A stretch of DNA of 64,000 bases from an uncultured Desulfuromonadales bacterium (GCA_903868145.1 CAIPTY010000096.1:1-64000), one strand, 5' to 3'. Counted from the first letter of the stretch, positions 40,278 through 50,795 are shown. A program made the numbers and translations. Notes: generated from the sequence alone by a model not told the origin.

Positions 40278-42020
40278 ATGCACGGATGGACCGGAAGAAT
40301 ACTCCGGGTGGATCTGACAAGCGGGAATGCGGAGTACGAAGAGATTCCCCGTCACCTGCTGGAAGAATACCTGGGGGGGCGCGGGCTTGGTGTCCGCCTG
40401 ATGCGTGACTACTTCAGGCTCGATCCGTTTGATCCGGCCATGCCGCTGATCTGGTCCGTTGGCCCGCTCTGCGGCACGTCTGCGCCAACGGCGGCCAGGC
40501 TGTCGGTGGTTTCCCGATCTCCCCTGACCGGCACCATCTGCGACTGCTCGGCCGGTGGCCGTTTTGCCGCCCGTCTCAAGTCAGCCGGTATCGATGCCCT
40601 CTTCATAACCGGCAGGAGCGTGCAGCCGGTTGCGCTTTCCCTTACGCCCGAAAAAATTGACATCATCCCGGCGGATCACCTGTGGGGCTGCGACATACCA
40701 GCCACGGTGGCAGGGCTCAAGAGCCTCGGGAGCGTTGCCGCCATCGGTCCGGCGGGTGAGAACGGCGTGCTGTTTGCCAACATCATGACCGGTGAGGGCA
40801 ACTCGGTCGGTCGTGGCGGTCTGGGTGCCGTCATGGGCGCCAAAAACCTCAAGGCAATCGCTGTGAATGGTGACCGCAGACCTTCGGTCGCCGATCATGA
40901 AAAGTTTGACAGAGCCCGACAGGATGTCATGCGCCTGTTCAAGGCATCTCCGGTCATCTTCGGTCCCCTGGGTATCGCAGAATTCGGAACCCCGGTGCTG
41001 GTGGATCTCATGGCCCAGCGACGCATGGCTCCTACCGGCAACTTCAGCAGCACCTTCTTCGCGCAATCCGCCAACTATTCAGGACCTGCCATCAAGCAAA
41101 CCTGCGGGGCACGGAAAGACGGCTGCTACGGCTGCCCGATCCAGTGCAAAAAGTCTGCCGGCGACGGCAGCGGACATCTGCCGGAATACGAGACGGTCTC
41201 CCACTTCGGCGCGCTCAACAATGTCCATAACCTGCATGCCATCGTCAAGGCGAACCATCTGTGCAACGAGCTGGGATTGGACACGATCACGGCCGCCGCC
41301 ACCCTCTCGGCCTGGGGGGAGATCAGAGGCAGATTCCCGGCTGCCGAAGAGATCCCGATCCTGCTGGAGGACATGGCACTGCGCAGGGGAGATGGAGAAC
41401 TGCTGGCGCTCGGCTCGCGCCGTCTGGCGGAAAAACTGGGTAGGCCGGAGCTGTCCATGAGCGTCAAGTCTCTGGAACTGCCGGCCTACGATCCACGCGG
41501 AGCCTACGGCATGGCTCTGGCCTATTGCACCAGTTCCCGTGGCGGCTGCCACCTGCGGGCCTACCCCATCTCCCACGAGATCCTCCGCAAACCGGTTCCC
41601 ACCGACCGTTTTTCCTTCTCGGGCAAGGCCCGCATCATCTCCATCGCCGAAGACACCAACGCCGCCATCGACTCGCTGGTGGCCTGCAAGTTCTCCTTTT
41701 TCGGCGCCAGTCTGGAGGAGTACGCGGAGCTTTTGACGGCAGCCACCGGTGTTGCGTATTCCCCGCAGCGATTGAAAGAGATAGGCCGCCGGATCGTATT
41801 GACCGAGCGCTTCTACAACTGTGCCAACGGCTTTTCCCGTAAGGACGACATGCTGCCGGAGCGCTTTTACAGCGAGCCGGGCAGCAGTGGCGACGGCATC
41901 GATATCCATCCGATCAGCAGGGAACGCTTCGAGGAGGAGTTGGACAAGTACTACCGCATCCGGGGGTTAAACAGCAGTGGATGTTTCGATGATAAAAAAT
42001 TTCTGGAGAAACAAACGTAA
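40278..42020 (+). CDS. Tungsten-containing aldehyde ferredoxin oxidoreductase family protein
   Basis: 580 residues, AOR family. N-terminal GWTGRILRVDLTSG and EEYLGGRGLGVRLM, GPAGENGVLFANIMTGEGNSVGRGGLGAVMGAKNLKAIAV, the 4Fe-4S ligands in CYGCPIQC with the fourth Cys in SLVACKFSFFG, and GAYGMALAYCTSSRGGCHLRAYP. It holds a tungsto- or molybdo-bispterin and oxidises aldehydes with ferredoxin. The substrate is unknown. Shorter than archaeal AOR by little. Its start follows the gph stop by one base. No electron-carrier partner gene is adjacent. Confidence 0.92.
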   Translation: MHGWTGRILRVDLTSGNAEYEEIPRHLLEEYLGGRGLGVRLMRDYFRLDPFDPAMPLIWSVGPLCGTSAPTAARLSVVSRSPLTGTICDCSAGGRFAARLKSAGIDALFITGRSVQPVALSLTPEKIDIIPADHLWGCDIPATVAGLKSLGSVAAIGPAGENGVLFANIMTGEGNSVGRGGLGAVMGAKNLKAIAVNGDRRPSVADHEKFDRARQDVMRLFKASPVIFGPLGIAEFGTPVLVDLMAQRRMAPTGNFSSTFFAQSANYSGPAIKQTCGARKDGCYGCPIQCKKSAGDGSGHLPEYETVSHFGALNNVHNLHAIVKANHLCNELGLDTITAAATLSAWGEIRGRFPAAEEIPILLEDMALRRGDGELLALGSRRLAEKLGRPELSMSVKSLELPAYDPRGAYGMALAYCTSSRGGCHLRAYPISHEILRKPVPTDRFSFSGKARIISIAEDTNAAIDSLVACKFSFFGASLEEYAELLTAATGVAYSPQRLKEIGRRIVLTERFYNCANGFSRKDDMLPERFYSEPGSSGDGIDIHPISRERFEEELDKYYRIRGLNSSGCFDDKKFLEKQT

Positions 42021-42124
42021 TGCAAGTGCACCATGAACCCGCATCCCGGCGGTAGCATCTGATCTCCTCAAGCATCTTGTGTGTATCCACCCAGGTTCAG
42101 TTCATCTCCACCTTCGGCCAGGAA

Positions 42125-42406
42125 TCAAGGTTCGATTTTCAACCTGAAATCACGACGCTCTTTTTCCAGTTCCTGAAACACCTTCAGTACCCGCTCGTAA
42201 TCCTGAGCCATCGTCCTTCTGGAGTCATCAGCGTTTTTCCAGATGATCTCGAACCATCCCTCAACGTCAGTTGAGAGACAATCCCACAGTGCGTCAAGGT
42301 TGCCGCCAAAGTGTGCAGGCAGTGCGAGCTGCTGAGAAAGCTGATCATACAGGTCATTGAGAGAGTGCAGCGAGGCACCGTCCAATACGCATCTCCTCAC
42401 TGGCAT
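42125..42406 (-). CDS. Barstar-like ribonuclease inhibitor
   Basis: 93 residues with the barstar pattern: LHSLNDLYDQLSQQLALPAHFGGNLDALWDCLS, in which PxxFGxNLDALWDCL is diagnostic and supplies the acidic helix that blocks barnase. It should be cytoplasmic and protect the producer. Its start overlaps the last ten bases of the barnase-like gene, a tight toxin/immunity arrangement. Confidence 0.93.
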   Translation of the reverse strand: MPVRRCVLDGASLHSLNDLYDQLSQQLALPAHFGGNLDALWDCLSTDVEGWFEIIWKNADDSRRTMAQDYERVLKVFQELEKERRDFRLKIEP

Positions 42407-42864
42407 GACGGCACCTCGTTAAAACTTTTATAGTGGTTTACCGTCACCGAACGCGTCCCGTCGGTGGAAAAAACCAGGCGCTTGCCCCCACGATGACCAC
42501 CTTTGTAGTCCAGATCCGCTTCCCGCCATTTCTTGTCAGGCAAACGTCCCTCACGGTTATTGAATCGGTCGCCCCCCATGCTTGATCCCTTGAGAGCGCG
42601 GACCGACCAGAGATCCTGTCCCGGTTTCCATCCCTGGGACCTGGCCTGCTGCTTGGTCACGAACCTGTACGGAAGCTTCCTGTTGCCCGTACTGTTCAGG
42701 CTTCGGATGATCTCGACCAACTCCTGTTCGTCGATTCTGGGTGAGATACGGGAATTGAATTCGTGGACTACCTTCTCGCACGATTCGGCATGCGCCTGCT
42801 GCTGCATACAGAAACCCGCACAGAGAATACATACAACCAATCTGCCTGCTGCTGACAGTTTCAT
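42397..42864 (-). CDS. Secreted barnase-like ribonuclease
   Basis: 155 residues: signal peptide (LVVCILCAGFCMQQQAHA, cleavage near residue 26) and a microbial ribonuclease domain. Compared with barnase, the catalytic base is Glu115 in WREADLDY, arginines lie in HRGGKRLVFSTDG (Arg125, Arg129) and the general acid is His144 in VNHYKSF, so the enzyme looks intact. Unlike barnase it has three Cys in the mature part. It is exported and cuts RNA; role in nutrient recovery or competition is inference. Followed by the barstar-like gene. Confidence 0.93.
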   Translation of the reverse strand: MKLSAAGRLVVCILCAGFCMQQQAHAESCEKVVHEFNSRISPRIDEQELVEIIRSLNSTGNRKLPYRFVTKQQARSQGWKPGQDLWSVRALKGSSMGGDRFNNREGRLPDKKWREADLDYKGGHRGGKRLVFSTDGTRSVTVNHYKSFNEVPSCQ

Positions 42865-42894
42865 ACAACCACTCCCGGGTGGATAGTGAAAAAA

Positions 42895-43779
42895 TTACTC
42901 ATACACCAGATTGATCCCGCGGCCGCCAATTCTGTTCAGCGCTCCGTCAAACTTTTCCTCAACCCCCTCGGTAAGTAGATCGAGATAATTGACCTTCTTC
43001 TTCGGCGGCAGGATCACCGCAGGCTCGCCCTTGATTCCGGCCTGTCTTCCCGCCTCTTCGATGGCATCCTGAAATGTGCCCAGCCGATCCACCAGCTTGC
43101 AGGCCAGCGCCTGTTCACCCGACAGCACACGGCCATCGGCAATTTTTCTCACCTCGGATTCGGGCAGTTTCCTGCCGGCGGCAACCGCTCTGATAAACTG
43201 GGTATGGGTGCTGTCAATAACCGCCTGGAACATGGCCCGATCCTCCTCGGTCAGCGCGCGGGCAGGTGAGCCAGAGTCCTTGAATTTTCCGGTTTTTATC
43301 ACAGTTGCCTTGATGCCGATCTTGTCCATCAGTGCCTCAATGTTGGACAACTTGATGATTACGCCGATGCTGGCGGTGATCGTGCCGGGGTTGGCATAAA
43401 TCAGCGTGGCCGGAGCGGAAATGTAGTATCCGCCAGAAGCGGCCAGACTTCCCATGGAGACGATGATCTTCTTTTTGGCGGCAAACTTCCTGACCTCCTC
43501 GTATATCTCCTGTGAAGGAGCCACCACACCGCCCGGAGAATCAACGCGCAGCACAACAGCCTTGATGTCATCCTTTTTCAGAAAATGACGCAACTGCCGC
43601 ACCGTCTCGCGGGAATCAAGTATCATCCCCTTTACCTCCACCAGACCGACTCCCGGTTTTTCGGTGAAAGCGGCATCGCCCTTCCCCATCAAGGCCTGTG
43701 CGATAAAGACGCACCCAATGAAAAGCAGCCCGATAAATGCCATGATTACTGCACCGATTATCATTATTTTTTTTGTCAT
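42895..43779 (-). CDS. sppA: Signal peptide peptidase SppA
   Basis: 294 residues, one N-terminal transmembrane helix (about 5-28), then a S49 peptidase domain: RVDSPGGVVAPSQEIYEEV, catalytic Ser in SMGSLAASGGYYIS, and the Lys-bearing TVIKTGKFKDSGSPARALTEED. The short (single-domain) form. It degrades signal peptides left in the membrane. It lies just upstream of the barnase-like gene on the same strand, 30 bases away, and divergently to the phosphoesterase. Confidence 0.94.
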   Translation of the reverse strand: MTKKIMIIGAVIMAFIGLLFIGCVFIAQALMGKGDAAFTEKPGVGLVEVKGMILDSRETVRQLRHFLKKDDIKAVVLRVDSPGGVVAPSQEIYEEVRKFAAKKKIIVSMGSLAASGGYYISAPATLIYANPGTITASIGVIIKLSNIEALMDKIGIKATVIKTGKFKDSGSPARALTEEDRAMFQAVIDSTHTQFIRAVAAGRKLPESEVRKIADGRVLSGEQALACKLVDRLGTFQDAIEEAGRQAGIKGEPAVILPPKKKVNYLDLLTEGVEEKFDGALNRIGGRGINLVYE

Positions 43780-43845
43780 GAAGAACCACCAGCCCCTGTT
43801 TCATTTTTATTTTCAATTACTACCCGACTTTGGTAAGGTGCGTCC

Positions 43846-44316
43846 ATGAAAATTCTGGTTATGTCAGACACCCACGGCAACGTTCCGCTCGCTCTGGCGG
43901 CGTGCGAGATGTCCCGCCCGTTTGATGCCGTCATCCACCTTGGCGATGGCAGCGAAGATGTGAAGTCGCTCGTTCATGCTTTGGATGCAGCTGTGATTCA
44001 TGTCGCCGGGAACTGTGATATAGACTCGGATGCGCCACGTGAACTGGTATGGGAATGCGAAGGGAAGCGGCTGCTTCTGGTGCACGGAGACGCCTATCGG
44101 GTCAAAAGCGGCCTGGAGAGGCTTGAAGCGCGGGCCATCGAGACCGGGGCAGATGCAGTTTTATTCGGTCATACCCACTGCGCAACGGTCACCACCAGGG
44201 CTGATATACTCTTCATCAATCCCGGCACCCTGGCTCAGTTCTGCCCACACACTTCCTGCGCGATACTGGAGATCACCCGGACATCGATATCAGCGGAATT
44301 GTCTGATGTTTGGTAG
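43846..44316 (+). CDS. YfcE/MJ0936-type metallophosphoesterase
   Basis: 156 residues. Metal ligands in VMSDTHGN, HLGDGSEDV, VAGNCDID, LLVHGDAYR and FGHTHCA, the five blocks of small calcineurin-like phosphodiesterases. Physiological substrate unknown. It ends 18 bases from the convergent pssA stop, with no terminator seen between them. Confidence 0.9.
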   Translation: MKILVMSDTHGNVPLALAACEMSRPFDAVIHLGDGSEDVKSLVHALDAAVIHVAGNCDIDSDAPRELVWECEGKRLLLVHGDAYRVKSGLERLEARAIETGADAVLFGHTHCATVTTRADILFINPGTLAQFCPHTSCAILEITRTSISAELSDVW

Positions 44317-44334
44317 CGCGGCAACCAGCCTTTG

Positions 44335-45132
44335 CTATTCTTCCCGAAGAACCGCTTCATGCCCCTTGTGAACCGCCTTTTCAAGCCTTCGACGACGGGG
44401 CCAGGTCAGGACGAAGGCAACCGGGCCTGACAGGACGTAGGTCAGCATGATACCGAAAATCATCATCACCGGCTCGGCCGCAACGACAATCAGTATCACC
44501 ACCGCCAGCAGGAGGAAACCGAATGGCTGCCTTTTGATCAGCGCCGGGTCCTTGAACGAATAATAGCGGAAGTTTGAGACCATCAGGAAGGCAAGCAGGT
44601 AAATCAGGGCGATAATGGCGAGACGCTTGAAGGAACTGGGCCAGCCGAAATGGTGGAACAGCAGCACGGTTGAGGCGACCATGCTGGCCGCAGCCGGTAT
44701 CGGCAAGCCGACGAATCGCTTGCTCTCGACCGTGTTGACCTGGACGTTGAAACGCGCCAGACGCAGAGCGCCGCAGACAACAAAAAGAAAGGCCGCCAGC
44801 CAGCCCAGACGACCAAACGGCTTGAGCGCCCAGGCGTACATCATCAACCCCGGTGTCACGCCAAAGGCCACCAGATCCGCGAGAGAATCATATTCGACCC
44901 CGAATTTGCTGGTGGTGCCGGTCATACGCGCCACCTTGCCGTCAAGCCCGTCGCAGATGGCGGCTATGAAGATCCAGATGGCGGCGCTGCTGAAATTGCC
45001 GTTGAGCGTCGCAACCATGCTGTAGAAACCAGCAAAGAGGCTCCCGGTCGTCACCAGATTGGGAAGGATGTAGATCCCGCGTTTGATGTTTTCAATTTTT
45101 TCGGTCGTCTCTTCCTGCACGTCAAGGTTCAT
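44335..45132 (-). CDS. pssA: CDP-diacylglycerol-serine O-phosphatidyltransferase
   Basis: 265 residues, about seven or eight hydrophobic segments. The CDP-alcohol phosphotransferase motif DGLDGKVARMTGTTSKFGVEYDSLAD is intact. It makes phosphatidylserine, the substrate of the decarboxylase encoded 12 bases upstream. Basic C-terminus (TWPRRRRLEKAVHKGHEAV). In Geobacter the next gene is leuA; here the next gene is a convergent phosphoesterase. Confidence 0.95.
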   Translation of the reverse strand: MNLDVQEETTEKIENIKRGIYILPNLVTTGSLFAGFYSMVATLNGNFSSAAIWIFIAAICDGLDGKVARMTGTTSKFGVEYDSLADLVAFGVTPGLMMYAWALKPFGRLGWLAAFLFVVCGALRLARFNVQVNTVESKRFVGLPIPAAASMVASTVLLFHHFGWPSSFKRLAIIALIYLLAFLMVSNFRYYSFKDPALIKRQPFGFLLLAVVILIVVAAEPVMMIFGIMLTYVLSGPVAFVLTWPRRRRLEKAVHKGHEAVLREE

Positions 45133-45144
45133 GGGTATCTCCGC

Positions 45145-45807
45145 TCACCCTATCCGCCCCAGCACAGTCTCGCCGGCAATAGTCGTATCACCGGGTTTAA
45201 CGAGGGGTTCCACATCCACCGGCAGATAGACATCCACCCGTGATCCGAATCGTATCAGGCCATACCGGGCACCACGCTGCAGAACATCCCCCGCCTTTGG
45301 ATAGCAGATGATCCTTCGGGCAATCAGGCCGGCAATCTGAACAAACGCAATCCGCACACCTGATGCTGTTTCCAGCACAACCGCGTTGCGTTCATTTTCA
45401 CAGGAAGCGCGTCTGTCCCGGGCATCGAAGAAACTGCCGCTGTGATATGAAATGTCAATAACGGTGCCATCCAGCGGGGCACGATTGACATGCACGTTGA
45501 AGACGGACATGAAAATACTGATCTTGAGCGCCTCGCATCCCAGGGGAGTGTCAGCGACACGTTCTGCCACAATCACCCTGCCGTCTGCCGGCGCTACGAC
45601 TGAATTCCCGGCGCCGGGAGGGGTACGTTCGGGATTTCGGAAAAAGGACAGGACAAAAAGGGTCAGCAGGAGTAAAACGGCGGCAAGAACCGCCAGCGAC
45701 GGGGAACTGAACCTGACGGCCGAAACGGCCAGAACGATAGTCAGGACGGCCGAACCCGCAATGAAGGGATACCCCTCTACGGCTATGATTCCGTTGTTAT
45801 TCATCAT
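45145..45807 (-). CDS. psd: Phosphatidylserine decarboxylase
   Basis: 220 residues, the short class of Psd. Two N-terminal hydrophobic segments, then VVAPADGRVIVAE, FMSVFNVHVNRAPLDG and the self-cleavage site Gly-Ser in RYGLIRFGSRVDVYLP, where the Ser becomes the pyruvoyl cofactor. Produces phosphatidylethanolamine. Lies between ilvC and pssA. Confidence 0.95.
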   Translation of the reverse strand: MMNNNGIIAVEGYPFIAGSAVLTIVLAVSAVRFSSPSLAVLAAVLLLLTLFVLSFFRNPERTPPGAGNSVVAPADGRVIVAERVADTPLGCEALKISIFMSVFNVHVNRAPLDGTVIDISYHSGSFFDARDRRASCENERNAVVLETASGVRIAFVQIAGLIARRIICYPKAGDVLQRGARYGLIRFGSRVDVYLPVDVEPLVKPGDTTIAGETVLGRIG

Positions 45808-45880
45808 GTTCGCCTGTTAATGCAGAGACACCCCTCTTCCACAGGGGCAAAGGGGTGTCAGGGATCGCATGGGATATCAA

Positions 45881-46985
<1,105 letters not shown>

Positions 46986-47080
46986 TCAAATAGCTTTTCT
47001 GGGATAGTACACAAACAGGCAGTTTTCAGCTCCGTGGAACACCCGGCCTCGAACATTCATCTATTGACCGCGCAGGCGGT

Positions 47081-47875
47081 CTACTCGGGGAGCAGGAAAC
47101 CGCTGACTGCCCGGACGAACTGATCCGGCTGCTCTGAATGGATCGAGTGCGCCGCCTCTCCGATCACCGTCAGCCGGGCGCCCGGGATTTGCCGGGCCAG
47201 CTCGGTGGAAGAGTCCAGGGAAAAGAAGGCGTCCCGATCTCCGGCAATGACACAGGTGGGCGCCGTGATCCGGTCCAGTCCGGCCGTAACGTTGCAGGCC
47301 GCTATGGCATCAACCTGGCATCGGAATGCCTGAGGCGACTGAGGCCAGGGATCATCAAGCAGATACCTTACCGCACCCTCCACCACCTCATGGTCATCAA
47401 AAAAGCGTTCAGTGAATATCCAGGTGAAAATGCTCCGAAACCAGGCGGCACGGTCTGATCCTGACGCACAGGCATCTGCCCAATCGCTGAACAGCAGATT
47501 GTTCCGGGCCGGATTTCGGGGGGAAGTGGCGGCAAGGAGCAGCTTTTCCAGCATACGCGGATTGCGGACAGCAAACGAGATGGCAGCCATACCCCCCATG
47601 GAGTGCCCCAACATATTGACCTTTTCCAGCCCGAGATGTCGGACAAGCGCCAGGCAGTCATCGGCAAGAAGATCAATACTGATCGGACATTCCTGAGATG
47701 AGCGCCCTGCCCCGCGATTATCGGGCATGATCAGCGTAAAACGCTCGGCCAATCCATCGGCAACCGGCAGCCAGCTCCGGGAGTCGGATGCCAGTCCGGC
47801 AATCAACAATAGAGGCGGACCACTGCCCTTCAGTTCATAATAGAGTTGAATTCCGTCGTGAGATAAAAAATACAT
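47081..47875 (-). CDS. Alpha/beta-fold hydrolase, last gene of the NRPS cluster
   Basis: 264 residues from ATG 47875, which has AAAGGA six bases upstream (an alternative ATG lies at 47902). Catalytic triad visible: nucleophile Ser in GHSMGG, Asp in GDRDAFF, His in EAAHSIH. The pattern GSGPPLLLIAGLASDSRSW and DNRGAGRSS fits the esterase/haloperoxidase/MhpC-like group rather than the classical GrsT type II thioesterase. It may hydrolyse or release the NRPS product, or act as an editing enzyme; that is inference from location 87 bases after the phosphopantetheinyl transferase. Confidence 0.85.
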   Translation of the reverse strand: MYFLSHDGIQLYYELKGSGPPLLLIAGLASDSRSWLPVADGLAERFTLIMPDNRGAGRSSQECPISIDLLADDCLALVRHLGLEKVNMLGHSMGGMAAISFAVRNPRMLEKLLLAATSPRNPARNNLLFSDWADACASGSDRAAWFRSIFTWIFTERFFDDHEVVEGAVRYLLDDPWPQSPQAFRCQVDAIAACNVTAGLDRITAPTCVIAGDRDAFFSLDSSTELARQIPGARLTVIGEAAHSIHSEQPDQFVRAVSGFLLPE

Positions 47876-47961
47876 CGGCGATCCTTTGCGATTGATAAAC
47901 ATATTCCCGCTGTTGTTCTAGCCAAAAAAACTCCGGTAAAATCTGTTCAACGTCATCATCA

Positions 47962-48660
47962 TTAAGATGTTTCAATTCGGTGAAGCCAGCACAGTGAAAG
48001 TCTGGCGGCTTCTCCGGGTAGTCTGGCCGTGTGGCAGCGCCATAGCCGGGTGCTGGCGCAACCTCTCTCCGGGGCATCTTCAACCACCACGGTATCTTCG
48101 CCGATGTCAAGGGAAACCTGGCGCGGCGAACGTGAAAAACCGGTTCCCAGAGCCTTCAGGTATGCTTCTTTCATAGTCCAGACGGCGAAAAAAAATCTTA
48201 TCTGTTCTTCAATATCCGGCAGTTCCAGGTAATGACTCAGTTCTCGCTTCGACATGAAGAGCTTCGCCATACCTTCCTCCGGGGGAGCTTCAATTTCAAC
48301 ATCGATGCCGACAGCCGCACCATGGAGTGCACAGACAACCCACGCACCCGCATGGGAGAGCGAAACACCCAGGTGCGGCAGATTGCTCAGCACAGATTTG
48401 CCCTGCGCATCCTTTTCTTCAACGGCGCCGGTGCCGGTTACGAGCCTGACCGCATGGTCGAGGAGCCATCCCGCCGCCAGACAGCGGAGACGGTCTTCCT
48501 GCCGCCGGTACCGTTCAGCCTGGCGGGAGCGGTGTGGTGAGCAATCAGCCGCAAAGCAGTCACACAAAGCATCATCATTGAGTGACGGCAGGCGCAGCGT
48601 GAAGAGATCCGGTGCGCCGTTCCCGAGAAAAAATCTGACCGGTGTGGCAATCATGTTCAT
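47962..48660 (-). CDS. 4'-phosphopantetheinyl transferase, Sfp type
   Basis: 232 residues from ATG 48660, which overlaps the permease stop (ATGA). Family motifs GIDVEIEAP and FFFAVWTMKEAYLKALGTGFS (WxxKEAxxK) are intact. It transfers phosphopantetheine from CoA to carrier-domain serines; here the two carrier domains of the adjacent NRPS (Ser979, Ser2000) are the obvious targets. Upstream start candidate at 48687 was rejected because of the coupling signal. Confidence 0.93.
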   Translation of the reverse strand: MNMIATPVRFFLGNGAPDLFTLRLPSLNDDALCDCFAADCSPHRSRQAERYRRQEDRLRCLAAGWLLDHAVRLVTGTGAVEEKDAQGKSVLSNLPHLGVSLSHAGAWVVCALHGAAVGIDVEIEAPPEEGMAKLFMSKRELSHYLELPDIEEQIRFFFAVWTMKEAYLKALGTGFSRSPRQVSLDIGEDTVVVEDAPERGCASTRLWRCHTARLPGEAARLSLCWLHRIETS

Positions 48661-50747
48661 CGTACCGATTTTGCAGGTGTCAGCCATTTCTGTTTGATCT
48701 GATCGAGTTCTCCGCTTTTGCGGATTTTCTCCAGGGCCTTGTTGATCAATCCGAATGTTTCCGCATCATCTTTGCGAAGTGCCACTGCATATTTTTCCTG
48801 TTCGTCCAGATCCATGACCCTGCCGCTCACCATTCCACGGTCAAGCCACAGATCGATCATCGGCCGGTCGAGGATCACCGCTTCGAGCTGACCGGCTGTA
48901 AACATGCTGACAAGATCCGATGGTACATCAAGAGACATGACGGTATGCTCCGGCAGGCGCTTCAGGTAGTACTCCCCTGTGGAACCCGACTTGACGCCGA
49001 TGCGCCCGTGCACGTCGGCAAGAGTGCGTGCGGTGCTGTTACCATGCATCAGTAACGCAAGCCTGCATTCGTGATAGTTGTGGGAAAAACCGACTTTCTG
49101 CCTCCGCTCATCGGTTACACTGATTCCGCTTATTGCAACATCAGCCAAATTCTTTTCAAGGGAGAGGAACAGGTTAGCGAAGGATGTGGGTCTGAAGGAC
49201 ACCTGCCGGTCCATCTCGCGGCCCAGCGCATTCATGATATCTACATCCATTCCAGCCAGCTTACCTCCCCGATCTTCAAAGGCGATGGGAGGAGTTGATG
49301 ATTCAATGGCGACCCGGAGCATCGGCCGGGTATCGATTACCCTGGTTGCTATGATGAGCAGCAGTGTCATCACAACGGCTCCGATCAGCACAAGATATTT
49401 CTTACTGACGCGCAGTCCGCTTGAGAATCCGGTGCCTGAGCCTGTCATGGCCAGCACCGGCAGCCCCAGCAGTGTCAGTCCCACCGAAAAACAAGCATCC
49501 AGAGGTTTGCTGGCAGCCATACCGACAACGATGTAGATTGCACCTCCAATGGCTATGATTGGCGTCAACGGATAGAGCGGAACCCGGTAACTCCGCTCCG
49601 CACCGGGCATCCTCCTTCGTGCGATAATAACCGCTAAGAAGCTGAGCAGGTAGAAAACCCAGACCGACAGCATGGCCAGATCGGTCAGTCGGTCGGAATT
49701 AAACAACTGAAGGTAGATGAATGACAGAGTGACAAGCATGATTGAGGCATTAACCGGTGTTTTGCTGTCGTCCTCTATCCTGCCGAGTGCCCCGGATCCA
49801 GGCAGTTGCCCCCGCTCACTCATTGTCAGTACCACCCGTGATATCGCCATTACATAGCCGTTAAGCCCGCCGAGGATGGAGATCATGATGCCGACCGCGA
49901 TGATATTGCCGCCGTACAAACCAAAAAGGCGTTGCGCTGCAATGGATGAAGCATCATGGCCGAGCGACACCATCTGCGCCGGTGACAGTACCATGATCAT
50001 GGCGAAGTTAATCAGCAGATAGAGTATCGACAGCAGGGCTATTCCGCCTATGATGGCCTTTGGAAGTATCGTGCCCGGGTTCCTGATTTCACCTGCCACC
50101 GAGGCGACCTGCGCCCAGCCGTCATATGCAAAAAGAGTCGCAATTACCGCCACCGAGAACGGCGCCGCCACCGTGCCAGTCGTCATATCCAGGATGTTTC
50201 CCGTCCCTTTCCAGAGTCCGAATACCGAGAGCAGGACAATCGGCACCAGCTTGCAGAAGGTGGCGGCAATCTGCAGATAACCGGCCTCTTTGACACCTAT
50301 ACTGTTTACAAAGAGGACGAATGCCATAACTGAAAACCCGACTGCAGGCGTATAATGTCCGGGAAGGTTAAACAGCAGGCAGAAAACCGAGCTGAAGTAC
50401 CCGGCAAGGGCTCCGATCGTCGCCGGGCCGAAGATGACCGAAATCATCCAGCCATACAGGTAGGCGGTCTTCCCGCCGTAGATCTCCTCAAGATAGACGT
50501 AGATGCCGCCGGTGCGGGGAAACATTACCCCCAGCTCGCAGAGGGTGAGACCTCCGGCCATGCTCAACACGGCGCCGAGCAGCCATGCGAAGAGTGCCGT
50601 GCTGGAATTTCCGGCGGCCGCCATGACAGCGGCCGGTTTCATAAAGGCCCCGGCGCCCAGAACCATGCCGACGACGATGGACAGTGCGCCGATCAGGCCG
50701 ATTTCGGCCTTTAAACCTGATACATCTTTCTCTTTCATCTCGCTCAC
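48657..50747 (-). CDS. Amino acid permease fused to a solute-binding domain
   Basis: 696 residues. Residues 1 to about 440 are an APC-superfamily permease with about 12 hydrophobic segments: IGLIGALSIVVGMVLGAGAFMKPA, GWAQVASVAGEIRNPGTILP, SERGQLPG. After a further transmembrane helix (about 447-465, YLVLIGAVVMTLLLIIATRV) comes a type-II periplasmic binding domain (about 470-690): LRVAIESSTPPIAFEDRGGKLAGMDVDIM, VAISGISVTDERRQKVGFS and YAVALRKDDAETFGLINKAL, the SBP_bac_3 pattern of ABC amino-acid receptors. GTG start with AGGAG. Such a fusion is unusual; no ABC permease or ATPase is nearby. It may import, export or sense an amino acid used by the NRPS. Confidence 0.9.
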   Translation of the reverse strand: MSEMKEKDVSGLKAEIGLIGALSIVVGMVLGAGAFMKPAAVMAAAGNSSTALFAWLLGAVLSMAGGLTLCELGVMFPRTGGIYVYLEEIYGGKTAYLYGWMISVIFGPATIGALAGYFSSVFCLLFNLPGHYTPAVGFSVMAFVLFVNSIGVKEAGYLQIAATFCKLVPIVLLSVFGLWKGTGNILDMTTGTVAAPFSVAVIATLFAYDGWAQVASVAGEIRNPGTILPKAIIGGIALLSILYLLINFAMIMVLSPAQMVSLGHDASSIAAQRLFGLYGGNIIAVGIMISILGGLNGYVMAISRVVLTMSERGQLPGSGALGRIEDDSKTPVNASIMLVTLSFIYLQLFNSDRLTDLAMLSVWVFYLLSFLAVIIARRRMPGAERSYRVPLYPLTPIIAIGGAIYIVVGMAASKPLDACFSVGLTLLGLPVLAMTGSGTGFSSGLRVSKKYLVLIGAVVMTLLLIIATRVIDTRPMLRVAIESSTPPIAFEDRGGKLAGMDVDIMNALGREMDRQVSFRPTSFANLFLSLEKNLADVAISGISVTDERRQKVGFSHNYHECRLALLMHGNSTARTLADVHGRIGVKSGSTGEYYLKRLPEHTVMSLDVPSDLVSMFTAGQLEAVILDRPMIDLWLDRGMVSGRVMDLDEQEKYAVALRKDDAETFGLINKALEKIRKSGELDQIKQKWLTPAKSVR

Positions 50748-50795
50748 GTCATTCTCCTGCGCTCACTTCGTTGATCTGGAATTGGAAAACTGCCA

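Noticed and set aside
41079-41909. Minus-strand frame within the aldehyde oxidoreductase gene
   Set aside because: Shadow of a GC-rich gene with clear AOR motifs on the plus strand.
47835-48110. Minus-strand frame spanning the gap between the transferase and the hydrolase
   Set aside because: Part looks protein-like but it overlaps two supported genes in other frames and has no ribosome site for a start in the gap.
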